A stretch of 44,686 bases of DNA. Source: a virus. Within the stretch, counting starts at the first letter, position 1, and every line of letters begins with the position of its first letter. Location: the IMG/VR virus record IMGVR_UViG_3300032285_001187, positions 1 to 44,686 of that record. One strand, given 5' to 3'. The notes below the pieces were generated by a model. It did not search any database. It saw only the letters and a list, made by a program, of their open reading frames with translations, and was not told the DNA's origin. Of the stretch, positions 26,540 through 35,884 are shown piece by piece. The position numbers were made by a program, and so were the translations under genes.

Positions 26540-26955
26540 AAACTTCACAGTTTGAGGGCGTCAAGGTAGCCATCAAGCAGGACAAGACGGGCTACGTGCT
26601 CACCTTGTCCATCCATCCTGACGAGATTCCAGAAGAAGTCATGCGTGACTATGTGGGATCTCGTTATCAGGTGGTAATGGTTCGCCTAAATACAGACGAA
26701 AAGCCAATGGATAGGGAGCAAGATCTTTCCATGGACTATGTTCGTGTAGCTGGAATGCTTTGCCGCGATACAGCTTTTCACAAATTCCTACATGAAGGCG
26801 GCCACATCTTCATGATGAACGAGGAAGAAGCAACAGACTGGCTCAAGGAAACATTGGGCGTCGAGTCAAGAACAGAAATTAAAAACAATGCGCGTGCAAT
26901 AGAACAGTTGCGCGGCATTTATAAGGAGTTTAAAACATGGCAGATAACCGTTTAG
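26536..26955 (+). CDS. Conserved 139-aa protein of recombination cassettes
   Basis: Sequence pattern LSIHPDEIPEEVMRDYVGSR, then VRVAGMLCRDTAFHKFLHEG and a tail TLGVESRTEIKNNARAI. The LxIHPxDxPxxLxxDxxGSRYxxxxVRL...AGMLCRDxxFxxxL pattern is familiar from phage genomes but has no known function. Overlaps the previous and next genes. Helical at the C-terminus. Confidence 0.65.
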   Translation: MKTSQFEGVKVAIKQDKTGYVLTLSIHPDEIPEEVMRDYVGSRYQVVMVRLNTDEKPMDREQDLSMDYVRVAGMLCRDTAFHKFLHEGGHIFMMNEEEATDWLKETLGVESRTEIKNNARAIEQLRGIYKEFKTWQITV

Positions 26956-27260
26956 TACCGTACTCAGTTCACTTGCGTCGCGAGGTATACGACAAGCTGA
27001 AGCTGGCGGCAGGTGAGCGCAAAGCCTCATCGTTGGTGCGCGATGCCATTACTCTTTTGATTGAGGGTGATGATGAATTCAACGGCGGATACAACAAGGC
27101 CATCCGCGATGTCATCTCCACAATCTATGAGGATGAATGGATGAAGAAACTTGGCATTGAAGGACAGAGCATTGCGTATTACCTTGAAGAACTAATTGCG
27201 CCAATGATCGTGGCACAAAACACAAAGGGGAAAAGCAATGGTGTTAAAGAAAAAAAGTGA
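26937..27260 (+). CDS. Ribbon-helix-helix DNA-binding protein
   Basis: 107 aa. PYSVHLRREVYDKLKLAAGE, then RKASSLVRDAITLLIEGDDE follows the RHH/CopG layout: one beta strand with alternating residues (YSVHLRREV), helix A (YDKLKLAAGE) and helix B (SLVRDAITLLIEG). The rest is helical and may form a dimer or oligomer arm. A likely autoregulator of the recombination operon. Overlaps the previous gene by 19 bp and the next by 23 bp. Confidence 0.65.
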   Translation: MADNRLVPYSVHLRREVYDKLKLAAGERKASSLVRDAITLLIEGDDEFNGGYNKAIRDVISTIYEDEWMKKLGIEGQSIAYYLEELIAPMIVAQNTKGKSNGVKEKK

Positions 27261-27444
27261 TGGCATCAAAGCCCTAACGCCAAAAACGGAACCAATATCA
27301 ATCCAAGAAATAACCATGCTTGACTGGTACGCCATGAGTGCAACTATTGGATTAATCTATGAGGACGATGACCCCGAAACCGCCGCAACAAAGATCTTTG
27401 ATTTGGCCGAGGCACTGATGGCCGAACGGGAAAAACGTTTGTGA
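27238..27444 (+). CDS. Hypothetical 68-aa protein
   Basis: MVLKKKSDGIKALTPKTEPI followed by a helical half (MLDWYAMSATIGLIYEDDDP then ETAATKIFDLAEALMAEREK). Basic N-terminus, acidic helical C-terminus. The MLDWFAxxAL... EDxxxxAYxxADAMLxERxK pattern is shared by many phage micro-proteins of unknown function. Overlaps the next start (GTGA). Confidence 0.6.
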   Translation: MVLKKKSDGIKALTPKTEPISIQEITMLDWYAMSATIGLIYEDDDPETAATKIFDLAEALMAEREKRL

Positions 27445-27704
27445 ATAACAAACTTACGGCCAAACAACGTTTGCATATCGGCAAGGTTAAAGAGTTGCCC
27501 TGCTCAGTATGCGACGATCCCGGCCCTTCGGACGCCCATCACATCAAGCAAAGCTGTCAGTACACGGTTGTAGCCCTGTGCAAGTCATGCCATCAAAGCT
27601 CAACCCTTGGCTGGCATGGCCAGAAAAGAATGTGGGCAATCAAGAAAATGGACATGGATGACGCACTAAACGTCACCATAGAAAGACTATTAGATAAGGG
27701 TTAA
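27441..27704 (+). CDS. Ref-like HNH zinc-binding nuclease
   Basis: 87 aa from a GTG overlapping the previous stop. KELPCSVCDDPGPSDAHHIK, then QYTVVALCKSCHQSSTLGWH: CxxC, DAHHI and CxxCH, the layout of the HNH fold of phage Ref/recombination-associated nucleases. His residues of AHHIK and the CH pair would coordinate metal and catalyse. In P1, Ref works with RecA to cut displaced strands. It closes the recombination operon. Length and motifs fit the short Ref-like type; catalysis is inferred. Confidence 0.7.
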   Translation: MNNKLTAKQRLHIGKVKELPCSVCDDPGPSDAHHIKQSCQYTVVALCKSCHQSSTLGWHGQKRMWAIKKMDMDDALNVTIERLLDKG

Positions 27705-27713
27705 CCCTGATGG

Positions 27714-27733
27714 GTGTTGCAACGTTGCAACCT
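27714..27733. promoter_or_regulatory. Palindromic site D between convergent operons
   Basis: Contains the perfect 16-base palindrome GTTGCAACGTTGCAAC (27716-27731), ten bases after the palindrome GGGTTAACCC (27698-27707). It lies between the ends of the recombination operon and the late operon. Followed by CTTTTT, so as RNA it could also fold as a short hairpin and terminate plus-strand transcription; both roles are possible. Confidence 0.6.
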
Positions 27734-27736
27734 TTT

Positions 27737-30700
27737 TCAGAGTTTTGCCATTGCTCTTAGTTCTTTGGTATTGATAGCCTTGAGCATATCCAATTCAACC
27801 GCCCTTAGTTCTTTGATGGTTGCCTGCTTCTCGTCGGCTGTCATCACATTTCTTGGGGCGTTGGTGATCTGACTGATGTTCTTACGAATCTTCCCAAGCT
27901 GCTCTGTAATTTTAGAGACAGACTTAGACAATCCGTAACGCGCCATGATCTCTTCGCTGGACAAATACTTTTCAATCTGCTCAGGATTCTTCTGCTTCAG
28001 ATCTGACATGGTGTTGGCAACCTTGGCCACTTCATCACGCAGAACATAGAAGTCATTCTTAAGACCTGACTCATATTCGCGTGACACAAAGCCACTGGTT
28101 CCGGGCAAAGCGGCGGCGGCATCTTTCCATGACATCGTTGGACGATCAATGTTTGGATCGCTGTGCAACAACGGATTGGTGATGTAAACAGCCAAGCCGC
28201 CAGCAGAGCCGAACATACCGCGCAGGATGTGGTCGATGGCGATCGGTGACATGATGCCAGTGCTACCCATCAGCTTGGCCAACTCAGAAGTTGTATCCGT
28301 GAACTGGCGCTCAGTCTCTTTCATCTTCTCAAAGTGACCAATCAATGGACGGCCAGAGTAGAAGTCATAGTTAATGCCGATCTCCACCAAAGGCTTGAAC
28401 GCCTGCGGCACAACAGTCGGGCTGAACAAAGCAGACTTCAGCACTGCGGCCATAGAGTCACGGAACTTACGGCCATCCTCATAACCCTTGTCAGTCATCA
28501 TCAAGTACATGTGCTCGGTGACGATCTTTGGAACGGAGAACAAGTCACTACGAATTGGAATGCTCAGGCCGCCAGTGCCGGGGATCATGAGCAAGCGGTC
28601 ACGCACAACAGCTGGCTTCTTCAAATAGTCATCATCATCGCCATTCATCATGGCATAGAGCAGAGAAAGCACCATGACCGAGGCGGTAGTACCGGCCAGA
28701 GTTTTAATTGCTTCTGAACGCTCTGTTGGAGATGTGCCTGCGCCGCTGATTGTTTTAAGTGCAACGTTCTGGGCGGCAAGGTAAGCGCTAAAGAATGGGA
28801 TGACCTGACCAGCAATCGCCAAGGACTTGCTTGTACCCTTGCGGCGCACGTTCCAGATCTCAAACGCTTTCTCAATAGCCTCACCACGGCTCATGCCCTG
28901 AGACATCGCGGCTTCATAGGTAGCCTGACGAACAGCATTGTCGGAGGCCATAGCAATGTGAGACAGAAAACCTTTTAGCTTGCCACCAAATCCGGGAGGA
29001 GCTTTCAGACCTGCATAAACTTCAGCATCCAAACGAGCCATCGCGGAGGTAAAGTCGCGCACGCCGACAACACCAAATGATTTCAATTCCTCATGCGTTT
29101 TGCTTGTCTTGGTCAGTGTTCTTAAGAACTCTTTGGCCGCAAGAGCTGGGATTCTCAGGGCGTACTGAGCCTTAAGACCAGACGAGAACATAGCAGCAAA
29201 CGAGTCTTGTGGTAGCTGAGCAACAGAGAACAGCGGATACATCACCACTGACTGGCGAAGCATATCGGAGAGCTTAGACGCCCACTTCCATGTTGGGATA
29301 GCAATAGATTCCAAGCCGGTAAAGGCTTCCACAAACATGGGATCGGCCATGCTGTAGAACTCTTCCTTACCATTACGCCAGACGCGAACAACGTTGTCGC
29401 CTTCTGCACGTTTGGCAATCTTCTTAGCCATGCCCGAATCAACAGCGGTATCAGTCAAAGCCAAAGCGGAGCGGTTACGAACAGCACGGTTAACCGAATA
29501 CTGCATCCAGCGAGCCATGTTGTCGAATACATCGTTAACTGGCTTGGCAGAGCCGGTAAGTTTCTTTTCTTTAGCCTGAACCATCAAGCCACGGATATAT
29601 TCCTTGGGGCCTTTGCCTTCTTCAATCTGCTCTTCTCGGAAGAACGGAACATAGTCAGCATTGTCCAGCAAGAACTCAGCTTCTTCTTTGCTCCATAACC
29701 CCGTTTCCACCAAGATATTGGCAGTGTTCTCCCGCATCTGATTCCAGACGCCAGAAATCTTATCCAACTCAGGCATCAGCTTGAACAATGAATTGCCTTC
29801 ATTGATCTGTGCATCTGTCATGTGGATAAACTTCTTATCCTTTAGGCGATTGGTAGCCTTCTCAAACAAAGCGCTGGCCGCGACAGGACTGCCACGCTTA
29901 CGCAAATTGGCCGCCTCGGCACGCATGGCCGCAACTTCCTGCTCAACCTGCAAATTAAAACTGACCATTGACTTCAAGCGACGGGCTTCGAATGCAGTGT
30001 GTGCAATCGTGTCAGCCATCTCTTTATTCAAGCCATGGTTCTTAGCCAACTCATCCAAACCTTTAGACAAGGTCACAAAGTTAGCATCGTCCTTTACGGC
30101 AACCCACTTGTGAAGATTTTCGTCATAACGCAGATTACCCTCGGTCATCAGCAAACTGGCCAAGGCATCGGCGTGAACAGTCTGGCTCAAGCTAACATTC
30201 AGCAGCGTGCCAATCTTATCGGCGCTATCCTTGTCCGAACTCATGATCTCTTCGCGAATGCGGTTGTTTAAAGCTGCATCGCTAGAGAATGACCATGTTT
30301 GAACGCGATCATTGAAGCGTTTGATGGCGGCAATGGCTGCGTCTTTGGTTGTCTTTGGATTGTCCAGAGCGTTGTCCCAAGACTTACGAGCCTTCTGCAA
30401 GTAACTCTCCGTGGGCTTCTCAGCCTGACGACCCATGCGGGTAAGCGTATCCAAAGCCTGCTGACCACTAGATGCAGGAATAACACCTTGCTTGGCGGCA
30501 AGAGTTTCTCTTACGGCCTTACTAAACAATGACTGCTGTGCACCAGAAGTAGCGCGTATCTTGCCGGGGCCAAAGTTGTAGCCCTCTAGGTGTGCGCCAT
30601 CTCTGGTATCTTCAATTGAAATGTCAATGATCTGATCGGCTGTGCGAACCAAGCGGTCAAGCGCAGTCTCAAACGGCTTAGCAATACCAAGGACTTGACG

Positions 30701-33700
30701 AACCAAATCAATCAGCTTGCTAAATACAGTCTTATCTCCAACCTTTATATCGGTCAAATACTTCTGCATCCGCTCGTCTGTCAAACCCCAAGACACCAAT
30801 TCATCCGGCGTGGCAAAAGCATTATTGCGATTTTGGAAGAACATCTTGCCAATCTCTGGCAATGTCCCAGCTTTCTTTTCTTTTAAAACGTTTGCGGACA
30901 CTACCTCATAAAGCGCACGCAACTCTTTGACGATTGGATTGCTACCACTTAAGAAGCGCAACTGGCCGCGAGTGGCAACGTGCAAAAGCTCATGCAAAAC
31001 AATCGTATATGTACATCCGGGCGGGAAGTTGGTTTGCTGCTTTGCATTTGTCGCACCATTCAACTTGATGTTGATGGTTGTATCTTCGCCCTTTGCCCGT
31101 CTTCCAAAATAAAAGTTGGTAACACCATTGGCAAACTCAAGCTCAGATGAACGTCTATTACCAGTGGCAATATCAAACCCAAAGCGAACACCACTTCGCT
31201 CCATCTCACGAATCTTTTCGTAAGCCTTCTTAGCAAAGTGCTTGGCAAATGCGTTGGGAGCATTGTCAACAGCCCACTTCGCAACCTGCGCCATGGTCTT
31301 GCCGGTCAGCTCTTTCTCAACCCTGATGTTTTCTGCGGTTGTGACGTAATGGGTACCGTCTTGACTGAGTGCAGGCAGAACATCTGTCTCGCTATTCTTA
31401 ATTGCATCGCGAGTCAACTCACTTACGCGGTCATGGTAAGCATCTTCAGGTTGACCCCTCGTTTCCTCAAAAGCCTGCTCAGTAATAGCGGATGTATCAA
31501 TGCCAAGATCAGCAGCTTTGTCCAAATGATTCTGGGCAATCTCTTGGGGCGTAACGGGATAACCCATTTCCTCAGCCACGGGAGACTTTAGATTTTCAGC
31601 AGCCTCTTTAAGCTCAAAAGCTTTATTCTGAGTTTTAGTTTCTCTTTCAGCAGAAGTCTCTTCGCCCTCTGCGGACAGAGCATTTTTCTTAATGGCATCA
31701 ATAACTTCACTGTGACTAGCTTCTTCTGGCAAATATCCAGCGCTAACCAAGCGTTCTTTTGCTTGCTCAAAGCTCATGCCGGTAGGGGAGAACATATAAG
31801 CCATACCATGCTTATAGTTTCCGCCTGAGTTCATGTCGGACATGGTGTCCATGCTCAGGCCGCCGTATCTAGCAATGTATTGGCCAGCGCCAAGCGGCTC
31901 ACCCGCCTTGCCACCAACATTTACAACAGCACGATTCCTAGCAACTTCAGCTTCTCTATCCAATTCCTCTTGCGTCTTTGGAGTAAGGACATAACCCTGA
32001 TTTTTCTCCAGCTTCAACGGCTTAAGTGTCGGCTGAAGCTTTGCAGCCGCGACAGCCTGACTGCGATCCGAGAAAGGTGCGGCACCCTCTGAGATCAATT
32101 GATTGTCAATGCCAATGTTCTCAGGATTGCTTGCCCGATCAGCTGGCTTAACTGGCTTTGGAGCCTCCTGAATACCAAGGGCAGCACGCTCTTCTGGAGT
32201 CCATTTACCTTTAAACCCAGCTTCTTTCTTTGGCTTGCCAGCAGCCTCAGCAGCGGCATCTTCAATTCGTTGACGCTCTTCAAGCTGAGCCTTTACAGAA
32301 GCGGCATCTTTTTCCTCTGGCGATAAAGCAGACCATTCTTCAGCGGTAATACGCTTAACTTGCGGCGCATATTTAGCTTGAAACTCTTGCTCTGGATTGA
32401 GAAGGACTACTCCTTCTGAAGTAATCTTTGGAACGCCGGGCAATGGTGAATAGCCAAGCTGAGGTGGAACTTCAGAAACTTTTGCCTGATTTAAGTTTGG
32501 CTGAGCTGCATACTTCTTCTCAAACTGTTCTTGCTCGTAAGCATCCAAGTCTGATTTAGTAAGAGCAACAGATCCATCAGGCAACGCAACGGGAGTAAAC
32601 GGCTCAGACAAACCAAGCGCCAGCGGCGGCCTCTCGTCGGCTGGTTGAGCTTCATATTTCTTTCTGAACTGCTCTTCTTCGTAACGCTTAATATCTTCTG
32701 GCGTCGTGGCAACAGAGCCATCTGGGAATACGCGAGGAGTAAATGGCTCAGATACGCCAAGCGCCAATGGTTTCTTTTCTGGCTCTACTATCTTTTCTGC
32801 TTCTGGTACGGCTGGTGCTTCTGTTATTGGGCGACCACTACGAATACCACCAAGAGCACCAAGACCACCAGCGCCAATAGTTGCCTGAGCCGCAGTCTGA
32901 CCCAAGCCCTCAGTTAATGATTGCTCTGGGTTAACTTGCTTCATTGCAATGTTCTGCAACAAGCGACCACCAACTTCCTCAACGTTCTCGCCGGGAGCTT
33001 CTTTGGCCGCGCCAATTACAGCGCCAGTTAAACGACCCATGCCGGTACGCTCACCAGCCAACGCACGTTCAAATGCCTTGGCACCGGGTAACTTCTGAGC
33101 CAACAAAGACAATCCAGCACCACCCAATCCGGCAGCACGAGCATAGTTAATTGTTTCGTCCGCCGCCTGCTCAGGACTCATGCGCTTAGTCTCGGTCAGG
33201 TACTTATACATAGCATCATAAGTACCAGCACCAACGTCAGCACCTTGCTGGACGGCGGCAGTGCGAACAGCGGCAGTAGCGCCACGCTCAATAACATCCT
33301 GCTTACCCTTGTTAATAGCGGTAGCAAGCGCCTGTTCAGCAGCTTTCTTAACAACGTCGTTAGTGGCAGCCTTGGCGGCCAGTTGCAAACTCTTGATTTC
33401 AGCGGCAGCTTCAGGGCCAATGCCGGGGATCAGCGCAGCAACCAAAGATGGAATGGCTTGAGGAACCTGCTCAACCAAGAAAGAACTAAGCAATGCTGGA
33501 TCTTTGACAGTCTCAAGAAAGCTGGTTTTAAACGCACCAAGCTCACCCTCTTTTTGAGCCGCTTCTTTGGTCTTTGCTTCAACTGCGGCTTCTTTTGCAA
33601 GCAATGCCTGAGACTTATTAGCTTTGGCATAGTCTTGCATTTCTTGACCGATGCCATACAGACCCGTCTTAGCAAAGTCAGGCTCTTTGATTGCACCAGT

Positions 33701-33901
33701 GGCTAGGCCATAGATCTGACCGGGGAACTGCGCTAAACCACCAAGACCTGAGATGGCGCTGGCCGCCAAGTCAGTAGGCACTTCGCTCCAAGAACGCTCT
33801 GGGATTGGCTCTTCCTTTTTCTTTCCAGCAACTGGATCGTTAGACCACCATGCGTTGTCGCTTTTAGCAACCGCATCATTTTCCCAGAAATTCTTTGCCA
33901 T
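27737..33901 (-). CDS. Giant 2054-aa virion/ejection protein with zincin motif
   Basis: The largest gene, last of the late operon. Residues ~1-350 are Ala-rich and helical; ~350-800 are low-complexity with repeated EPFTPxxxPDGS segments. Near residue 970 TIVLHELLHVATRG is an HExxH metallopeptidase motif, followed about 70 residues later by ATPDELVSWGL with an acidic residue that could be the third ligand. The C-terminal 500 residues hold hydrophobic segments (GQVIPFFSAYLAAQNVAL, TTASVMVLSLLYAMM) of the type found in large polyvalent, DNA-ejected proteins. It probably enters the cell with DNA, opens a path or protects DNA. It is not a tail fibre: no receptor-type repeats are seen. Confidence 0.65.
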   Translation of the reverse strand: MAKNFWENDAVAKSDNAWWSNDPVAGKKKEEPIPERSWSEVPTDLAASAISGLGGLAQFPGQIYGLATGAIKEPDFAKTGLYGIGQEMQDYAKANKSQALLAKEAAVEAKTKEAAQKEGELGAFKTSFLETVKDPALLSSFLVEQVPQAIPSLVAALIPGIGPEAAAEIKSLQLAAKAATNDVVKKAAEQALATAINKGKQDVIERGATAAVRTAAVQQGADVGAGTYDAMYKYLTETKRMSPEQAADETINYARAAGLGGAGLSLLAQKLPGAKAFERALAGERTGMGRLTGAVIGAAKEAPGENVEEVGGRLLQNIAMKQVNPEQSLTEGLGQTAAQATIGAGGLGALGGIRSGRPITEAPAVPEAEKIVEPEKKPLALGVSEPFTPRVFPDGSVATTPEDIKRYEEEQFRKKYEAQPADERPPLALGLSEPFTPVALPDGSVALTKSDLDAYEQEQFEKKYAAQPNLNQAKVSEVPPQLGYSPLPGVPKITSEGVVLLNPEQEFQAKYAPQVKRITAEEWSALSPEEKDAASVKAQLEERQRIEDAAAEAAGKPKKEAGFKGKWTPEERAALGIQEAPKPVKPADRASNPENIGIDNQLISEGAAPFSDRSQAVAAAKLQPTLKPLKLEKNQGYVLTPKTQEELDREAEVARNRAVVNVGGKAGEPLGAGQYIARYGGLSMDTMSDMNSGGNYKHGMAYMFSPTGMSFEQAKERLVSAGYLPEEASHSEVIDAIKKNALSAEGEETSAERETKTQNKAFELKEAAENLKSPVAEEMGYPVTPQEIAQNHLDKAADLGIDTSAITEQAFEETRGQPEDAYHDRVSELTRDAIKNSETDVLPALSQDGTHYVTTAENIRVEKELTGKTMAQVAKWAVDNAPNAFAKHFAKKAYEKIREMERSGVRFGFDIATGNRRSSELEFANGVTNFYFGRRAKGEDTTINIKLNGATNAKQQTNFPPGCTYTIVLHELLHVATRGQLRFLSGSNPIVKELRALYEVVSANVLKEKKAGTLPEIGKMFFQNRNNAFATPDELVSWGLTDERMQKYLTDIKVGDKTVFSKLIDLVRQVLGIAKPFETALDRLVRTADQIIDISIEDTRDGAHLEGYNFGPGKIRATSGAQQSLFSKAVRETLAAKQGVIPASSGQQALDTLTRMGRQAEKPTESYLQKARKSWDNALDNPKTTKDAAIAAIKRFNDRVQTWSFSSDAALNNRIREEIMSSDKDSADKIGTLLNVSLSQTVHADALASLLMTEGNLRYDENLHKWVAVKDDANFVTLSKGLDELAKNHGLNKEMADTIAHTAFEARRLKSMVSFNLQVEQEVAAMRAEAANLRKRGSPVAASALFEKATNRLKDKKFIHMTDAQINEGNSLFKLMPELDKISGVWNQMRENTANILVETGLWSKEEAEFLLDNADYVPFFREEQIEEGKGPKEYIRGLMVQAKEKKLTGSAKPVNDVFDNMARWMQYSVNRAVRNRSALALTDTAVDSGMAKKIAKRAEGDNVVRVWRNGKEEFYSMADPMFVEAFTGLESIAIPTWKWASKLSDMLRQSVVMYPLFSVAQLPQDSFAAMFSSGLKAQYALRIPALAAKEFLRTLTKTSKTHEELKSFGVVGVRDFTSAMARLDAEVYAGLKAPPGFGGKLKGFLSHIAMASDNAVRQATYEAAMSQGMSRGEAIEKAFEIWNVRRKGTSKSLAIAGQVIPFFSAYLAAQNVALKTISGAGTSPTERSEAIKTLAGTTASVMVLSLLYAMMNGDDDDYLKKPAVVRDRLLMIPGTGGLSIPIRSDLFSVPKIVTEHMYLMMTDKGYEDGRKFRDSMAAVLKSALFSPTVVPQAFKPLVEIGINYDFYSGRPLIGHFEKMKETERQFTDTTSELAKLMGSTGIMSPIAIDHILRGMFGSAGGLAVYITNPLLHSDPNIDRPTMSWKDAAAALPGTSGFVSREYESGLKNDFYVLRDEVAKVANTMSDLKQKNPEQIEKYLSSEEIMARYGLSKSVSKITEQLGKIRKNISQITNAPRNVMTADEKQATIKELRAVELDMLKAINTKELRAMAKL

Positions 33902-33904
33902 GAC

Positions 33905-35875
33905 TTAGCCTTTGACTCTTTGCGACCCGTCTGGAGCTGTGTAAGAAGCGCCTTTTGGTAGGGCATCATACTGCGCTTTTGTAATGGGCGCACCAACCGT
34001 CGGTGTCGCACCGGGCTTGGCTTGATTGGTAATGTCCATCATGTACTTCACATAGTCTGAAGCATTGTTAACGTTATCTTTCTTGAGATTGTTTTTCTCA
34101 ACAATGTCCATCTTATTCCAGTCGGACGCATACTTTTCAATCATGCCAACGCGAGCCTGCTCTGGACGGAAACCTTGACCAGCCAGCTTGAATGCGCTGT
34201 ATGCGTCGGACACAGTTTTCCCTGTGTTCTCTGGTTTTGACAGCCAGTCTTTTGAGAATACATTAAACTCTTTTTGATCGCTTGATGGCATACCTGCCAC
34301 AGCAATACGGTTTGCACGATCCAATGCACCTTCGGCAGACTGGTGAGCAAACAACTGTTGCTGACGAATATCCAGACCCTTGGCTTTTGCAGCCTCCAAG
34401 CCATTTCTGAATGCGTCGTCGTACTCTTTCTCGCCAAAGCTGAGTGCTTCTTTTCTGTAGTTGCGATTGATGTCGGCAACCTTAGCTGATTCACCCATCA
34501 ACTCACGCAAAGTTTCAATATCCTTCTGGGCATTGCCTTGTTTGCGGGCTTCTTCAAGTGCCGATGTTCTAGCACCAGTCTCAAACCAGTGACGGCCACC
34601 AGCATTGGCGGCAGTGCGAAGCCAGTTACGCAACTGACCCATAGTGTCCTCTGGCTCAGCAAATCTCTTACGGCTTTCTTCAAGCTGTTTGATGTAGTTC
34701 TGTTGGGCAGAAGTATCTGGTGCACCAATCTGCTCTTTGTAGCGTGCAAGAGCTTCATTACGACGTTCTTCTGGAGTCTTGGCCATAGCCATATCAAGAT
34801 ATTTGTCGTAAGCGGTTTGCTCTGCTGGAGCAGCGGGTGCAGCTGTTGCGGCAGGAGCAGCTGGCTTTGTCGCAGCAGGGTTAGTATTTGTGGTCAACTG
34901 TTTTTGTGCAGCAAGCTGAGCCAAATCTTTGGTTTGAGCAGCTGGTTTATTGCTTACTACTTCTTGCTTTTGAGTAGCGCCAGACTCAGGATATGTTGCA
35001 CCTTGCTGAACAACCAAGTTCTCAATACCAGATGGTTCTCTGCGTGGCTTGTAGAACTCTTTCATCTGTTGCAAATACTCTGGAGAAATTTGTGGATTCT
35101 GCATTTGTTGCAAACGCAGTTTCTGCATATCACCAAGTCTTTGAGCATTTGCTTGCGTGGCAGAAATTGCTTTATTACGAGCAATTACTTCCGCCTGTTC
35201 GCTGCGAGAACGAGGAAGTCCTTCGGGCGTAAATTCTACATTTTCTGCTTTTGGAATTTCTGCTTGTGAAATGCTTTCTTTGGATGGCTTTCCAAATCGC
35301 TCGCCAGATTCATTCAACAAACGATTGCGTCTGTCGTATGGCGTTTCATAAGGCTCAGAAGTGGAGTCATCTTTTACATCTGGGTCATTGACCAAGCTGC
35401 GATTGTTTTCATCAGTTGGCTTAGCGAATGCAATGATCCCTCCGCCAGCATAATGCTCACCAAGATTAGCGGTCAACTCATCAAGACCAGAAGGCTGACG
35501 CTGTGGCTGAGGAACGTTATCTGGAACAGCTCCAAACAAACCTTGTTGCTGTGCCAATGCTTGCAAACCTTGTTGTTGACGTTGTTGCTGAACCGCCAAT
35601 TCCTTGGCTTTCTGCGCCGCTTGCTGTTGAATTGTCTGGGCAACAGTGGGAGGCTCACCAGTTGGGCTTTGCTGTTGCATCTGTTGCAAACTAGCTAACG
35701 CCGCCTGACGTTTTGCCGCGTCTTGCTCCGTCAAATCAATGTTCAATGCCATTACCTTGGCCAAATCGGCAGGCAAACCAGCTGGGCCTTTCGGCTCTTG
35801 ATTGACACGCTGCTGAAGAGCTTGTGGATTGCCTTGATACAAGTTGGCAATTTGATTGGCGCTAGGTTGATACAT
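33905..35875 (-). CDS. 656-aa internal virion protein candidate
   Basis: Gln/Ala-rich N-terminal third (VAQTIQQQAAQKAKELAVQQ), the insert AGGGIIAFAKPTDENN, then Pro/Ala linker (NPAATKPAAPAATAAPAAPA) and a helical C-terminal half (AANAGGRHWFETGARTSALE). The insert HYAGGGIIAFA is a recurrent motif in internal proteins of such phages. Three bases separate it from the 2054-aa gene. Composition and position suggest an ejection or internal head protein; no enzyme motif. Confidence 0.6.
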   Translation of the reverse strand: MYQPSANQIANLYQGNPQALQQRVNQEPKGPAGLPADLAKVMALNIDLTEQDAAKRQAALASLQQMQQQSPTGEPPTVAQTIQQQAAQKAKELAVQQQRQQQGLQALAQQQGLFGAVPDNVPQPQRQPSGLDELTANLGEHYAGGGIIAFAKPTDENNRSLVNDPDVKDDSTSEPYETPYDRRNRLLNESGERFGKPSKESISQAEIPKAENVEFTPEGLPRSRSEQAEVIARNKAISATQANAQRLGDMQKLRLQQMQNPQISPEYLQQMKEFYKPRREPSGIENLVVQQGATYPESGATQKQEVVSNKPAAQTKDLAQLAAQKQLTTNTNPAATKPAAPAATAAPAAPAEQTAYDKYLDMAMAKTPEERRNEALARYKEQIGAPDTSAQQNYIKQLEESRKRFAEPEDTMGQLRNWLRTAANAGGRHWFETGARTSALEEARKQGNAQKDIETLRELMGESAKVADINRNYRKEALSFGEKEYDDAFRNGLEAAKAKGLDIRQQQLFAHQSAEGALDRANRIAVAGMPSSDQKEFNVFSKDWLSKPENTGKTVSDAYSAFKLAGQGFRPEQARVGMIEKYASDWNKMDIVEKNNLKKDNVNNASDYVKYMMDITNQAKPGATPTVGAPITKAQYDALPKGASYTAPDGSQRVKG

Positions 35876-35884
35876 ATTAGATCC

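Noticed and set aside
27714-27733. Pure intrinsic terminator reading of site D
   Set aside because: The CTTTTT after it allows termination, but the same palindrome recurs upstream of genes and inside coding sequence without T-runs, so a terminator alone does not explain the family.
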